Counted from the stretch's first letter, positions 34,094-42,600 are shown. The stretch is 64,000 nt of DNA from Devosia nitrariae (GCF_030160115.1 NZ_BSNS01000007.1:359501-423500); one strand, 5' to 3'. Translations and numbers: made by a program. Notes: a model not told the origin generated them from the sequence alone.

Positions 34094-34789
34094 TCAAGTT
34101 AGTTCCGGCAGGCCAAGCGCCGTGCGCCAGCGATGGAAGAGCGTCCGGCGCGGCTCGGGCAGCGGGTCGGCGAGCACGACGACTGTTCCCATCCCGTCGA
34201 TGCGGAACCGCCGGTAGTCCTGCCGCAGGGTGCACCAGGCCACCAGCACCTGCCGCTCCTCATAATAGCCGAGCGCCACGGGATAGACGACGCGCCGGCT
34301 GGCAACGCCCTTGAGGTCGCAATAGGCGATCTCCACCTGCCGCTCGGCGCGCAGCGCCCGGCGCAGGTCTGCAAGGCGCGCGTCCTGCCCTTCCCCACCC
34401 CGCGGCGGCAGGGCGAAGAGCCCTATCGCCTCCATCTCGTCGCGCCGGCTCTCAGGCAGGATGGCCGAGACCTTGGCGAGCGCATCGCGGGCCGCCGCAC
34501 CCATCTCGGCATCGCGCCCATAGATCTGCGTGCGCAGGCCAAGAACCAGCGCCTCGATCTCCTCGTTGGAAAACATCAGCGGCGGCAGGAAATAATCGGC
34601 GCGCAGCTGGAAGCCGAGCCCGGCCTCTCCGTCGATGGCCGCACCCATGGATTTGAGCGTCTCGATGTCGCGGTAGAGCGAGCGCAGCGATACGCCCGTC
34701 TCCTCGGCCAGCACCTGGCCGGTGGCCGGCCGCCGCCGGCGCCGCAGCGCCTGCATCAGGGCAAGAAGGCGTTCGGAACGCTTGGCCAT
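34094..34789 (-). CDS. YafY-type transcriptional regulator (HTH_11 plus WYL)
   Basis: A 231-residue regulator with an N-terminal helix-turn-helix (RLLALMQALRRRRRPATGQVLAEETGVSLRSLYRDIETLKSMG) and a C-terminal WYL domain (VEIAYCDLKGVASRRVVYPVALGYYEERQVLVAWCTLRQDYRRFRIDGM). WYL domains bind nucleic acid or small ligands. It diverges from the DJ-1/PfpI gene with 74 bases between start codons, so it likely regulates that gene. E. coli YafY has the same layout. Confidence 0.92.
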   Translation of the reverse strand: MAKRSERLLALMQALRRRRRPATGQVLAEETGVSLRSLYRDIETLKSMGAAIDGEAGLGFQLRADYFLPPLMFSNEEIEALVLGLRTQIYGRDAEMGAAARDALAKVSAILPESRRDEMEAIGLFALPPRGGEGQDARLADLRRALRAERQVEIAYCDLKGVASRRVVYPVALGYYEERQVLVAWCTLRQDYRRFRIDGMGTVVVLADPLPEPRRTLFHRWRTALGLPELT

Positions 34790-34863
34790 AACTCATGCGC
34801 TGCTGACAAAAAATGGTCGCCTGCTGGCTTATCCTCTTTGCCATCAGACACGAGGAGACGGCA

Positions 34864-35445
34864 ATGACAACCTTCGTCACCATCCTGACCAACGACTATG
34901 CCGATTGGGAAACTGCCCTGCTCAATGCCGTGGCAAAGGGCTACTATGGCGTCGAGACACACTTTGCGACCCCCGGCGGCATGCCGGTGACCTCGGCGGG
35001 CGGCCTCAGGGTCACCCCGGACATGGCCATCGAGGACATCGACCTTGAAACTGTCGACGTGCTGCTCGTCAATGGCGGTACGGCCTGGGCCGTGCCCGGC
35101 GCGCCCGACATTTCAAAGCTCGCGCAGGACGCGGTCGCGGCCGGCAAGATCGTCGGCGGCATCTGCGACGGCACCCTGGCTCTCGCCCGCACCGGCGTGC
35201 TCGATGGCGTGCGTCATACCTCCAACTCGCCGGAAAACCTGCCACCCTCCGGCTACAAGGGCGAAAGCCTTTATGAGGACGTTCCGCATGCCGTTACCGA
35301 CGGCAGGATCGTGACCGCGCCCGGCACCGCCCCGGTCAGCTTCATGGCCGCCATTCTCGACCAGTTGGGCCTCAAGGACGCCAACCTCGACTTCTATCTC
35401 GGCATGCATGCGGCCGAGCACAAGGCGATTAGACCGGCAGCATGA
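34864..35445 (+). CDS. DJ-1/PfpI family protein
   Basis: A 193-residue protein of the DJ-1/PfpI fold: VTILTNDYADWETALLNA with the conserved Glu, then DVLLVNGGTAW and the nucleophile elbow GGICDGTLALARTGVLDG, where Cys is the reactive residue. The group next to YafY-type regulators resembles glutamine-amidotransferase-like proteins. The activity (protease, glyoxalase or deglycase) cannot be decided from sequence. The ATG at 34864 follows GAGGAGACGGCA. The stop overlaps the 3' end of the convergent GH3 gene by 17 bases. Confidence 0.87.
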   Translation: MTTFVTILTNDYADWETALLNAVAKGYYGVETHFATPGGMPVTSAGGLRVTPDMAIEDIDLETVDVLLVNGGTAWAVPGAPDISKLAQDAVAAGKIVGGICDGTLALARTGVLDGVRHTSNSPENLPPSGYKGESLYEDVPHAVTDGRIVTAPGTAPVSFMAAILDQLGLKDANLDFYLGMHAAEHKAIRPAA

Positions 35446-37897
35446 GCGTCGTCGAACGGCTGACCTTGGCCGACAGCGGCAGGTCGGCCGACGATGTGCC
35501 GACCCTGAGCGTAAAGTCGCCCGCCTCGACCAGCCAATGGCGGGCCGAGGTGGAATAGAAGGCGAAGGCGCGTGCATCGAGCCGCAAGTCGAGCCTGCGG
35601 CTCTCGCCGGGCTTAAGGCTCGCCTTGGCGAAGGCCTTGAGTTCCTTATGCGGCCGGTCGAGTGAGGCGATGTCGTCGGTGACATAAAGCTGCACGACGC
35701 AGACGCCGGGACGCTCGCCGGTATTGGCAAGTGTCACCGACACCGTGACCGATCCGTCCGCCTCGAATTGGCCATCGTCGACGGCCAAGTCCGACAAGGC
35801 AAAGCTGGTATAGGAGAGCCCGTAGCCGAACGGAAACAGCGGTGCGATGCCGTGCTTGTCGTAGTGCCGGTAGCCGACGAACACCCCCTCCTCGTAGCGC
35901 ACCTTGCCGTCGAGCCCAGGATAGACTTCCACGTCCTGGCTGTTGGTCGGGTTATCCGTCCATTTGACCGGAAACGTCTGCGGCAGCCGTCCGCCGGGCT
36001 CGGCGGCACCCGTCAGCACGTCGGCGATCGCATTGCCCGCCTCCTGGCCCGGATACCAGGCCTGGAGCACCGCGGCGACGTCGTCGAGCCATGGCATCTC
36101 CACCGGTCCGCCTGTCTGCAGCACCACGATGGTGCGCGGGTTGGCGCCGGCAACCGCCGCAACGAGCTCGTTCTGCCGGCCGGGGAGCACTATTCCGGAG
36201 AGGTCGCTGCCCTCGGTATCCCATTCGCCATTGCGTCCGATGAAGACGATGGCGATCTCGGCCTCGGCCGCGACCCGCGCCGCCTCGGCAATGGCCTTAT
36301 CGCCGAGCGGGAAGCCGATGCCGACGGCAAAGGCCGCAAGTCCGAGGGTGGCGAAGTCCTTGGTGGCGAACTCGATGGTGATCTCATAGGACCGTCCGGC
36401 CTCGAGCACGACGACACCAACGACCTCATCGCACCCTTCCTCGAAGAACGTGCGGCCCTTGGTCCAGTTGGTCCAGGCATCGGCAACGAGTCGGCCGTCG
36501 ACATAGACCTTGGCAAAACCGGCGCTATGGACGCCGACGCGATGTTCGCCGCTTTCCTTTGCCGTGTAGCTGCCGGTCAGCCGGGCAGAGAATTGCAGCG
36601 GGTCAACCTTGCCCTCGGCCACCTCACCGATCCAGAACGCCTGGGCGTCCTCCTGCTCGCCGACATGCGCCGGCTCGCCGGAAAGCGTCTCGTTGGCAAA
36701 GTACTCCACCTTGAACTGGCCCTTGAGCAGCGGCTCGAAGCGATGGTTGGTGCAGCCGGGTGCGTGGGTGAGCTGCGCCTCGCCAAGCGCGGCAACCAGT
36801 CCCTCCCACGGGCTGACGCGATAATGCGCGTTGAGCTGCGCGCTGCCGCCACCCATGATCTGCGCTATTCTGGCATTGGGGCCGATGACGGCGATCTTGC
36901 CGGCGCCGGTCAGCGGTAGCACGTTGTTATTCTTGAGAAGCACCGCCGCCTCCGCGCCGGCGCGGCGGATGAGCGACCGGTGCTCAGGCCGGTCGTCGGC
37001 CCGCTCGGCGAACGGACGCGTGTCGGTGAGGGCCCCGGTACGGTCCATGAGGCGCAGCATATTGAGGGCGCGCTCGCGCACCGTCGGCGCCTTGACCGTA
37101 CCTTCCCTCACCGCCGCAACGAGCTTGTCGCCCCGATCGCGGGTCCGGCCCGGCATCTCGAGGTCGAGCCCGGCATTGACCGTCTCGGCGGTCGAATGTG
37201 AGCCAAACCAGTCCGACATGACGATGCCATCATAGCCCCACTCGTTGCGCAGGACCGTCGTCAGCAGCCAGTTGTGCTCAGAGGTATAGGTACCGTTGAG
37301 CTTGTTGTAGGAACTCATCACCCCCCAGGTGCCGGCGACCTTCACCGCCCGCTCGAAGGCGACGAGATAGATCTCGCGCAAGCTCCGTTCGTCGATCTCC
37401 GACGAGATGGTGGTACGCTCGATTTCGGATTCATTGCCGGCAAAGTGCTTGATGGTGGCGGCGATCCACTGCCCCTGCAGGCCCGTGACGTAGGCCGAGG
37501 CCAGCTCCGCCGTCAGGATCGGATCCTCCGAATAGCATTCGAAATTGCGCCCGTTGGTCACCGACCGGTGGATGTTGACCGTCGGGGCCAGCAGCATGTG
37601 CGCCCCTTTGGACTTGACCTCGTCGGCGAGCGCCGCGCCAATCTCGCCCACTAGAGCAACACTCCACGTCGCCCCGAGCGCGATGCCGACCGGAAAGCTC
37701 GCCGACTTGACCCCGCCAATCAGCGAGCCGCCGCCGCGCGCGCCGTTCGGCCCGTCGGTGACCCTGAGCTTGCCGACGCCCAGCCGCGGCACCGCCGGCA
37801 CCGACCAGAAATCCTCGCCGGAAAGGATCGACACCTGCTCTTCGAGCGTCATGGCATCGACGAGGTCTTCCAGTTCAGTCTCGGTCACGGCAAGCAT
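35429..37897 (-). CDS. GH3 beta-glucosidase with PA14 insert
   Basis: An 822-residue enzyme. The first domain has VTDGPNGARGGG, LLAPTVNIHRSVTNGRNFECYSEDP, TIKHFAGNESEIERT and the nucleophile Asp in GIVMSDWFGSHSTAETVNAGLD. A PA14 carbohydrate-binding insert lies at about residues 390-520, followed by the C-terminal alpha/beta domain (GRNGEWDTEGSDLSGI) and a fibronectin-III-like end. No signal peptide is visible, so it is probably cytoplasmic and cleaves imported cellobiose-like beta-glucosides. It stands alone; no sugar transporter gene is adjacent. Confidence 0.93.
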   Translation of the reverse strand: MLAVTETELEDLVDAMTLEEQVSILSGEDFWSVPAVPRLGVGKLRVTDGPNGARGGGSLIGGVKSASFPVGIALGATWSVALVGEIGAALADEVKSKGAHMLLAPTVNIHRSVTNGRNFECYSEDPILTAELASAYVTGLQGQWIAATIKHFAGNESEIERTTISSEIDERSLREIYLVAFERAVKVAGTWGVMSSYNKLNGTYTSEHNWLLTTVLRNEWGYDGIVMSDWFGSHSTAETVNAGLDLEMPGRTRDRGDKLVAAVREGTVKAPTVRERALNMLRLMDRTGALTDTRPFAERADDRPEHRSLIRRAGAEAAVLLKNNNVLPLTGAGKIAVIGPNARIAQIMGGGSAQLNAHYRVSPWEGLVAALGEAQLTHAPGCTNHRFEPLLKGQFKVEYFANETLSGEPAHVGEQEDAQAFWIGEVAEGKVDPLQFSARLTGSYTAKESGEHRVGVHSAGFAKVYVDGRLVADAWTNWTKGRTFFEEGCDEVVGVVVLEAGRSYEITIEFATKDFATLGLAAFAVGIGFPLGDKAIAEAARVAAEAEIAIVFIGRNGEWDTEGSDLSGIVLPGRQNELVAAVAGANPRTIVVLQTGGPVEMPWLDDVAAVLQAWYPGQEAGNAIADVLTGAAEPGGRLPQTFPVKWTDNPTNSQDVEVYPGLDGKVRYEEGVFVGYRHYDKHGIAPLFPFGYGLSYTSFALSDLAVDDGQFEADGSVTVSVTLANTGERPGVCVVQLYVTDDIASLDRPHKELKAFAKASLKPGESRRLDLRLDARAFAFYSTSARHWLVEAGDFTLRVGTSSADLPLSAKVSRSTTLMLPV

Positions 37898-37988
37898 CCT
37901 TCTCGGCCAGTTCGGTCAGCCATCACCGATCTGTAACGCGATGGCGCTAATCCCGCCCCAGCACATCTAGAAACGACCGGAGCATAGG

Positions 37989-38507
37989 ATGAGCCTTCTA
38001 GCCACCATCGCCGCCTTTGTCGCCATGCTTTTGACCGGCGCCATCGCCGGTTTCTTTTATGCCTGGTCATGCTCGACCATGCTTGGGCTCGATGCCATCG
38101 ACCCGCGCCACGCCATCGAAGCCATGCAGGCGATCAACCGATTGATCGTCAACCCGGTCTTTGCGCCCGGCTTCTTCGGCACGCCGATCGCGCTGCTGCT
38201 GACGAGCGGGCTGTTCTTCCTGGCGCGGATGCGGACGTCCGGCCTCCTCGCTCTTCTCGCCTTCCTCGCCTATGCAGTCGGCGCCTTCGGCGTCACGGTC
38301 GTGGTCAACGTGCCCATGAACGAAGCTCTAGGCGCGACCGCCATACCCGACGACGTCGAGGCGGCGCACCGCATCTGGCAGGACTATTCGCCGGCATGGA
38401 CCGCCTGGAACCACCTGCGCACCGCCGCGAGCCTCTCGGCCCTGCTGCTGATCGGCTTGGCGCTCTATGTCGCCGGCCGGCATCAAGCGGTGCAGGCGGG
38501 CCACTAG
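37989..38507 (+). CDS. DUF1772 (anthrone oxygenase family) membrane protein
   Basis: A 172-residue membrane protein with four helices: about residues 4-26, 55-77, 85-105 and 145-165. The pattern GAIAGFFYAWSCSTMLGLDAID and AMQAINRLIVNPVF with a NVPMNEAL loop is that of DUF1772, a group that includes fungal anthrone oxygenases; the bacterial role is unknown. It ends next to a HxlR gene, whose likely promoter overlaps its stop codon. Confidence 0.85.
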   Translation: MSLLATIAAFVAMLLTGAIAGFFYAWSCSTMLGLDAIDPRHAIEAMQAINRLIVNPVFAPGFFGTPIALLLTSGLFFLARMRTSGLLALLAFLAYAVGAFGVTVVVNVPMNEALGATAIPDDVEAAHRIWQDYSPAWTAWNHLRTAASLSALLLIGLALYVAGRHQAVQAGH

Positions 38508-38550
38508 TCACAACCAGTAACCGTCTCTATATTAGTGCCTAAGGCACCAA
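38505..38550 (+). promoter_or_regulatory. Promoter and palindromic operator of the HxlR gene
   Basis: TAGTCA (38505-38510) and TATATT (38528-38533) are 17 bases apart. The palindrome TT-A-GTGCC-TAA-GGCAC-C-AA (38532-38550) overlaps the -10 element and start point, as expected for an autorepressing HxlR protein. The -35 element lies over the stop codon of the DUF1772 gene. Confidence 0.55.
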
Positions 38551-38567
38551 CAGCTAAAGGCGCATCC

Positions 38568-38984
38568 ATGCCCATCACAGACACCAGCAAATCCGCCAAT
38601 TGCCTGGCCATGTCGGACGTCCTCAACCGCATCGGCGACAAATGGAGCGTGATGGTGGTCGGCATCCTCGGCAAGAGCGGCACGCTGCGCTTCAACGAGT
38701 TGAAGCGCATGATCAACGGCATCTCCCAGCGCATGCTCACCCTCACCCTGCGCAACCTCGAGCGCGATGGCCTCGTCACCCGCACCATCTATCCCGAGGT
38801 TCCGCCGCGCGTTGAATATAGCCTGACCAAGATGGGTAAGACCCTCGACGGTCCGATCTCGAGCCTCTGGGATTGGTCGTCCGATCACCACCAGGCTATT
38901 CTGGAGGCCCGCGCCGTCTACGATACGCGCGAGGGCGCGATCGCCAAGGAGAACACCCGCAAGATCGCCTACGCCCGCGGCTAG
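38568..38984 (+). CDS. HxlR family winged-helix transcriptional regulator
   Basis: A 138-residue regulator: CLAMSDVLNRIGDKWSVMVVGIL, LRFNELKRMINGISQRMLTLTLRNLERDGLVTRTIYPEVPPRVEYSLTK. The single N-terminal Cys (residue 12) followed by a KWS helix is the HxlR hallmark; in some members the Cys senses quinones or electrophiles. The ATG at 38568 is used; a GTG at 38535 lies inside the palindromic operator. The adjacent DUF1772 gene reads in the same direction upstream. The stop codon is part of a dispersed palindromic repeat. Confidence 0.92.
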   Translation: MPITDTSKSANCLAMSDVLNRIGDKWSVMVVGILGKSGTLRFNELKRMINGISQRMLTLTLRNLERDGLVTRTIYPEVPPRVEYSLTKMGKTLDGPISSLWDWSSDHHQAILEARAVYDTREGAIAKENTRKIAYARG

Positions 38985-39071
38985 AGCGGAATGCGAAAAA
39001 GCCCATCCCGGACTTGATCCGGGATGGGAACCGGTTTTTTCGCGAAGAATCCCACGACAACAAAGAGCTAG
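38981..39071. repeat. Modular palindromic repeat, type 2, copy D
   Basis: It begins CTAGAGC at the HxlR stop, then GCGAAAAAGCC, the hairpin ATCCCGGACTTGATCCGGGAT (about 39005-39025), CCGGTTTTTTCGC, then ATCCCACGACAACAAAGAGC. Related copies are at 52390 and 61690. The next gene starts at 39076, directly after it, so the second hairpin seen in the other copies is absent here. Confidence 0.8.
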
Positions 39072-39075
39072 CGCG

Positions 39076-39864
39076 ATGACGGCGACACTCTGGACGCGGG
39101 CGGAACTTGCCCGTCACGCGGCCGAACTTGGCCTCGCGCCCGGCGATGCGATGCTGGTCCACGCGGGGCTTCGCTCGGTCGGACCGATCCTCGGCGGTCC
39201 GGACGCCCTGATCGACGCGCTGCTCGATGCCGTCGGCCCGGCCGGCACCATCTTGGGCTATTGCGACTGGGACTACGACGACCGCGACCTTCCGGATCCC
39301 GCGTTGCGTCCGCACGTCCCCCCGTTCGATCCGGCGCGTTCACGCGCAACGCGCGACAACGGCGCTTTTCCCGAATTGCTGCGCACGCGGCCGGGCGCAC
39401 GCCGCAGCGGTAACCCCGGCGCGTCCTGCGCGGCTCTCGGCGGCCGGGCGGACTGGTTCACCGCCGACCACGCCCTCGACTATGGCTATGGCCCGCAATC
39501 GCCGTTCGGCAAGCTGGTTTCCACCGGCGGCAAGACGCTGCTGCTGGGTGCGCCACTCGACACCATGACCCTGCTTCACCATGCCGAGCACCTCGCCGAC
39601 ATTCCCAACAAGCGGGTGCGCCGTTTCCAGGCGCCGATGCTGATCGATGGCGGGACGGGTTGGCGGCAGTTCGAGGAATTCGACACCAGCGACCCCATCG
39701 TCGAAGGGCTGCCCGATGATTACTTCGCCACTATCGTCGAAGCGTTTCTTGCCAGCGGCAGGGGAAAGCGCGGCACCATCGGTGCCGCGCCCTCGGTATT
39801 GGTCGATGCCCCGGCCATCGTCGCCTTCGCCGTCGACTGGCTGGAGGCGCGATTCAAGACCTGA
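39076..39864 (+). CDS. AAC(3)-family aminoglycoside N-acetyltransferase
   Basis: A 262-residue protein of the antibiotic-NAT family. GLAPGDAMLVHAGLRSVGPILGGPDALIDALLDAVGPAGTILGYCDWDY, PGARRSGNPGASCAALG, GKTLLLGAPLDTMTLLHHAEHLADIPNKR and the PMLIDGGTGW strand follow the AAC(3)-II/III sequence order, with the conserved His-Ala-Glu. Transfer of acetyl from acetyl-CoA to the 3-amine of a 2-deoxystreptamine is the known reaction; resistance in this host is only inferred. The ATG at 39076 follows a repeat and lacks a clear ribosome binding site. It is convergent with the SDR gene: the stop codons abut. Confidence 0.88.
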   Translation: MTATLWTRAELARHAAELGLAPGDAMLVHAGLRSVGPILGGPDALIDALLDAVGPAGTILGYCDWDYDDRDLPDPALRPHVPPFDPARSRATRDNGAFPELLRTRPGARRSGNPGASCAALGGRADWFTADHALDYGYGPQSPFGKLVSTGGKTLLLGAPLDTMTLLHHAEHLADIPNKRVRRFQAPMLIDGGTGWRQFEEFDTSDPIVEGLPDDYFATIVEAFLASGRGKRGTIGAAPSVLVDAPAIVAFAVDWLEARFKT

Positions 39865-40614
39865 TCAGGCGTTGGCGCCGTTGTCGACGAGGATGGCGGT
39901 GCCGGTAATGCTGCGCCCGCCGGGACCGGCAAGATGTAATACGCTTGCCGCCACGTCCTCTGCTTGCCCGTACCGTCCGAGCGCGGTCAATGCCACCTGC
40001 GGCTCGGCGAACGGTCCGTCGGCCGGGTTCATGTCGGTGTCGGTCGAGCCAGGATGGACGAGGTTGACGGTGATGCCGCGCGGCCCCAGCTCGCGCGCCA
40101 GCGCCCGGGTCATGCCCGTCAGCGCCGATTTGCTCGCCGTGTAGACGCTGAGGCCTGACAGGGCCACCCGCTCGGCCAGGTTGCTGCCGATCGAGATGAT
40201 CCGACCGCCCTCGCCCATGTGCCGGGCCGCCGCTTGCGCCGCAAAGAAGGGCGCGCGCACATGGATGGCAAAGGTCTGGTCGAACTCCTCGCGGGTTGCC
40301 GCCTCGAACGGCGCGCCGAGCGCGATACCGGCATTGTTGACGAGGATATCGATGCGCCCGAATGCCTCGACAACCTGCTCTACCGCGGCTGTCACCGCGT
40401 CGGGATCGGCCGAATCCGCCTGGATGGCAAGCGACTTGCGCCCGAAGCTCCTGATGCGGTTCTCCGTCTCCTCGGCGCCGCGCCCGTTGCTGGCGAAGGT
40501 GAAAGCGACGTCGGCGCCGTTACGCGCCAGCGTCTCGGCGATGGCGGCACCGATCCCCCGGCTGGCGCCAGTCACCAGCGCCACCTGTCCTTCGAGTTGC
40601 GGTTTGGATCGCAT
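39865..40614 (-). CDS. SDR family oxidoreductase (3-oxoacyl-ACP reductase-like)
   Basis: A 249-residue classical short-chain dehydrogenase. The NADP-binding TGASRGIGAAIA is at about residues 15-26, NNAG at about 92-95, the catalytic Ser in IISIGSN and the YTASK motif (Tyr and Lys) at about 158-162, with PGSTDTDMNPADG after it. The YTASKSALTGMTRALARELGPRGI sequence and length match FabG-like enzymes whose substrates are usually unknown. It diverges from a TetR gene across 106 bases with two operator copies, so it is probably repressed by that TetR. Confidence 0.92.
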   Translation of the reverse strand: MRSKPQLEGQVALVTGASRGIGAAIAETLARNGADVAFTFASNGRGAEETENRIRSFGRKSLAIQADSADPDAVTAAVEQVVEAFGRIDILVNNAGIALGAPFEAATREEFDQTFAIHVRAPFFAAQAAARHMGEGGRIISIGSNLAERVALSGLSVYTASKSALTGMTRALARELGPRGITVNLVHPGSTDTDMNPADGPFAEPQVALTALGRYGQAEDVAASVLHLAGPGGRSITGTAILVDNGANA

Positions 40615-40630
40615 CGGTCACTCCATTCTG

Positions 40631-40648
40631 TAACGATCGGTATATAAT
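40631..40648. promoter_or_regulatory. Operator copy 1 for the SDR/TetR pair
   Basis: The sequence TAACGATCGGTATATAAT contains the near-palindrome TAACGATCGGTA and matches the copy at 40685-40702 at 15 of 18 positions in the same orientation. It lies 17 bases upstream of the SDR start codon, where a bound repressor would block the SDR promoter. Confidence 0.65.
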
Positions 40649-40659
40649 AGCTGCACGAC

Positions 40660-40702
40660 TTGTCCGTCGCGGTCAACGATTTTATAATGATCGGTACACA
40701 AT
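40660..40702 (+). promoter_or_regulatory. tetR promoter with overlapping operator copy 2
   Basis: TTGTCC (40660-40665) and a perfect TATAAT (40683-40688) are 17 bases apart. Operator copy 2, TAATGATCGGTACACAAT (40685-40702), overlaps the -10 element and the expected start point. This fits autorepression by the TetR protein encoded at 40721. Confidence 0.65.
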
Positions 40703-40720
40703 CTCTTTGGACACCCGGTT

Positions 40721-41329
40721 TTGGCAGGACGCCCCAGACAATTCGACAGAGACGAAGCCCTCGACAGGGCCATGCGCCTCTTCTGGGAGCGCGGCTACGA
40801 GGGCACCTCGGTCGGCGACCTGGCCGAGACGCTCGGCATCGGCAAGCCCAGCCTTTATGCCGCCTTCGGCTGTAAGGAGCAGCTCTTTTATGATGCGCTC
40901 GACCTTTACGAGCGCACCTATGGCTGCATCTCTCCCGACGAGCTCGACGGGTTTGCAACCGCCCGCGAGGCAATCGAAAGCACGCTCTCCCGCAACGCCG
41001 AGACGGCCGTCGATCCCCATACGCCCCGCGGCTGCTTCATCGTGCTCTCGGCCGCAGTCGGTCCTCCGCAGGACGTGGAGGTGCGCGCCAACCTCACCCG
41101 ACGCCGCCAGGCCTCGCTCGAGCACTTCGAAAGGCGTATCGAGCGCGGCATCGCCGACGGCGACGTGCCGGCCGGCACCGACGCCCGCGCCGTCGCCTCG
41201 TTCTATGCAACCGTCATCAACGGCATCGCCATCCAGGCGCGCGACGGCGCGCCGCGCGAGCTGCTCGACGCCATCGTCGACGGCGCTATGGCCGCCTGGG
41301 ACGCGGTCTGCGCCCGCAAAACCTCGTGA
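40721..41329 (+). CDS. TetR/AcrR family transcriptional regulator
   Basis: A 202-residue repressor. The N-terminal DNA-binding domain is GRPRQFDRDEALDRAMRLFWERGYEGTSVGDLAETLGIGKPSLYAAFGCKEQLFYDALDLYE, typical of the group with LFWERGYEGTS that regulates SDR or efflux genes. The C-terminal ligand domain holds RGCFIVLSA. The start appears to be TTG at 40721 (MAGRPRQFD). It diverges from the SDR gene and two 18-bp operator copies lie between them. Confidence 0.92.
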   Translation: MAGRPRQFDRDEALDRAMRLFWERGYEGTSVGDLAETLGIGKPSLYAAFGCKEQLFYDALDLYERTYGCISPDELDGFATAREAIESTLSRNAETAVDPHTPRGCFIVLSAAVGPPQDVEVRANLTRRRQASLEHFERRIERGIADGDVPAGTDARAVASFYATVINGIAIQARDGAPRELLDAIVDGAMAAWDAVCARKTS

Positions 41330-41410
41330 TCGCCGATCAGCGCCGTCGATCATGGGCATCAGCACTTGTCATTGGGCTGGCCCATGCGAATCTGCAAAGG
41401 TGCTGGCCCG

Positions 41411-42154
41411 ATGAGCTCACCCGCCAGTCCTGTCACGACAGAAAAGCCAAGCGCTTACCAGGACCTGGCGCGCGGCGCGCGCGCCTGCCTGCCGGTGTGC
41501 ATCTCGGTTGCCGCCTACGGCCTCGTCTGGGGCGTGCTGGCCGGCCAGGCGGGCCTCTCCGTGCTCGAGGTGCTGCTGATGAGCGGACTGGTCTTTGCCG
41601 GTTCCTCGCAGTTCGTCGCGCTCGACCTGTGGACCGGCAATCCCGCCGCTCTGCCGATCGGGGCGCTGGTCCTCGCGGTCGCCATCGTCAACTTGCGCTA
41701 CGTGCTGCTGACGGCGACGTTGCGGCCCCTCTTCGCCTCCCGACTCCGTCCCAGCGCCCTTGCCGCCATCTTCGTTGCCACTGACGAGAACTGGGCGCTG
41801 ACCGTTGCCGAGATGCGCCGCCGCCCAACCGGCGCCGCCTTCCTCGTCGGCGGCGGACTGATGATCTACGTCAGCTGGCTGGCCTCGACCGCCATTGGCC
41901 GGCTGCTGGGTGCGGCCATCGACGACCCCGCCGCCTTCGGCCTTGACTTCGCCTTCACCGCCACCTTCCTTGCCCTCCTCCTCGGCATGTGGCGCGGCAA
42001 AGGGGATCTCGTGCCGTGGCTGGTCGGCGCCGGTGCCGCGCTCATTGCCGCGCGGCTGATCGAGGGCAATTGGTACATCCTTGTCGGCGGCCTTATCGGC
42101 AGCTTCGCCGGTGCCGTATTCGAGACGAGGGCACGTCGTGACCGTCTCGCCTGA
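41411..42154 (+). CDS. azlC: AzlC family branched-chain amino acid exporter, large subunit
   Basis: A 247-residue membrane protein with about seven helices. LARGARACLPVCISVAAYGLVWGVLAGQAGLS, LMSGLVFAGSSQFVALDLW and VAIVNLRYVLLTATLRP are AzlC signatures. With AzlD it exports branched-chain amino acids or their analogues. The ATG at 41411 is used. It is followed by azlD, whose GTG start lies inside the last 17 bases of azlC, so the two are co-translated. Confidence 0.92.
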   Translation: MSSPASPVTTEKPSAYQDLARGARACLPVCISVAAYGLVWGVLAGQAGLSVLEVLLMSGLVFAGSSQFVALDLWTGNPAALPIGALVLAVAIVNLRYVLLTATLRPLFASRLRPSALAAIFVATDENWALTVAEMRRRPTGAAFLVGGGLMIYVSWLASTAIGRLLGAAIDDPAAFGLDFAFTATFLALLLGMWRGKGDLVPWLVGAGAALIAARLIEGNWYILVGGLIGSFAGAVFETRARRDRLA

Positions 42155-42440
42155 AGCCCTCAGCGCCATCGCCCTCATGGCGCTTGCCACCTACGCCATC
42201 CGCGTCGGCGGTCTGCTGCTCGCCGACCGACTGCCGCGCGAGGGGTTCGTTGCCGCGTGGCTCCGCCACATTCCCGGCGCCGTGCTCGCGGCGCTCGTCG
42301 CTCCTGCGATCGCTTCGGGCAGCATTGCCGAAGCGGTTGCCGCCGCCGTCACCGCCCTGGTGTTCATTGCGACCAGGAGCCTCTTTCCGGCCATGGCTGC
42401 CGGTGTGGTCGCCGTCTATATCGCGCGGCTCTTCGTCTAG
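42138..42440 (+). CDS. azlD: AzlD family branched-chain amino acid exporter, small subunit
   Basis: A 100-residue membrane protein with about four helices, starting VTVSPEALSAIALMALATYAIRVGGLLLADRLP and containing WLRHIPGAVLAALVAPAIA and a FIATRSLFPAMAAGV segment, all AzlD-like. The GTG start at 42138 has GAGG nine bases upstream and lies within azlC. AzlD is needed for AzlC activity in B. subtilis, and the overlap supports assembly as a complex here. Confidence 0.92.
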   Translation: MTVSPEALSAIALMALATYAIRVGGLLLADRLPREGFVAAWLRHIPGAVLAALVAPAIASGSIAEAVAAAVTALVFIATRSLFPAMAAGVVAVYIARLFV

Positions 42441-42600
42441 TGGTCACCACTTTGCGGTCGGAAACGCCAAGGGACAACTCTCAACATACAATAGCATTCT
42501 TACCGCAATTCCGAGAATTTGAATATTAGTGCTGGCTTTGGATTCCAACATCGGGAAAATGTCAGCAGTAAATAGAGTAGGTGCGGAAAAGGAGCTGCTG

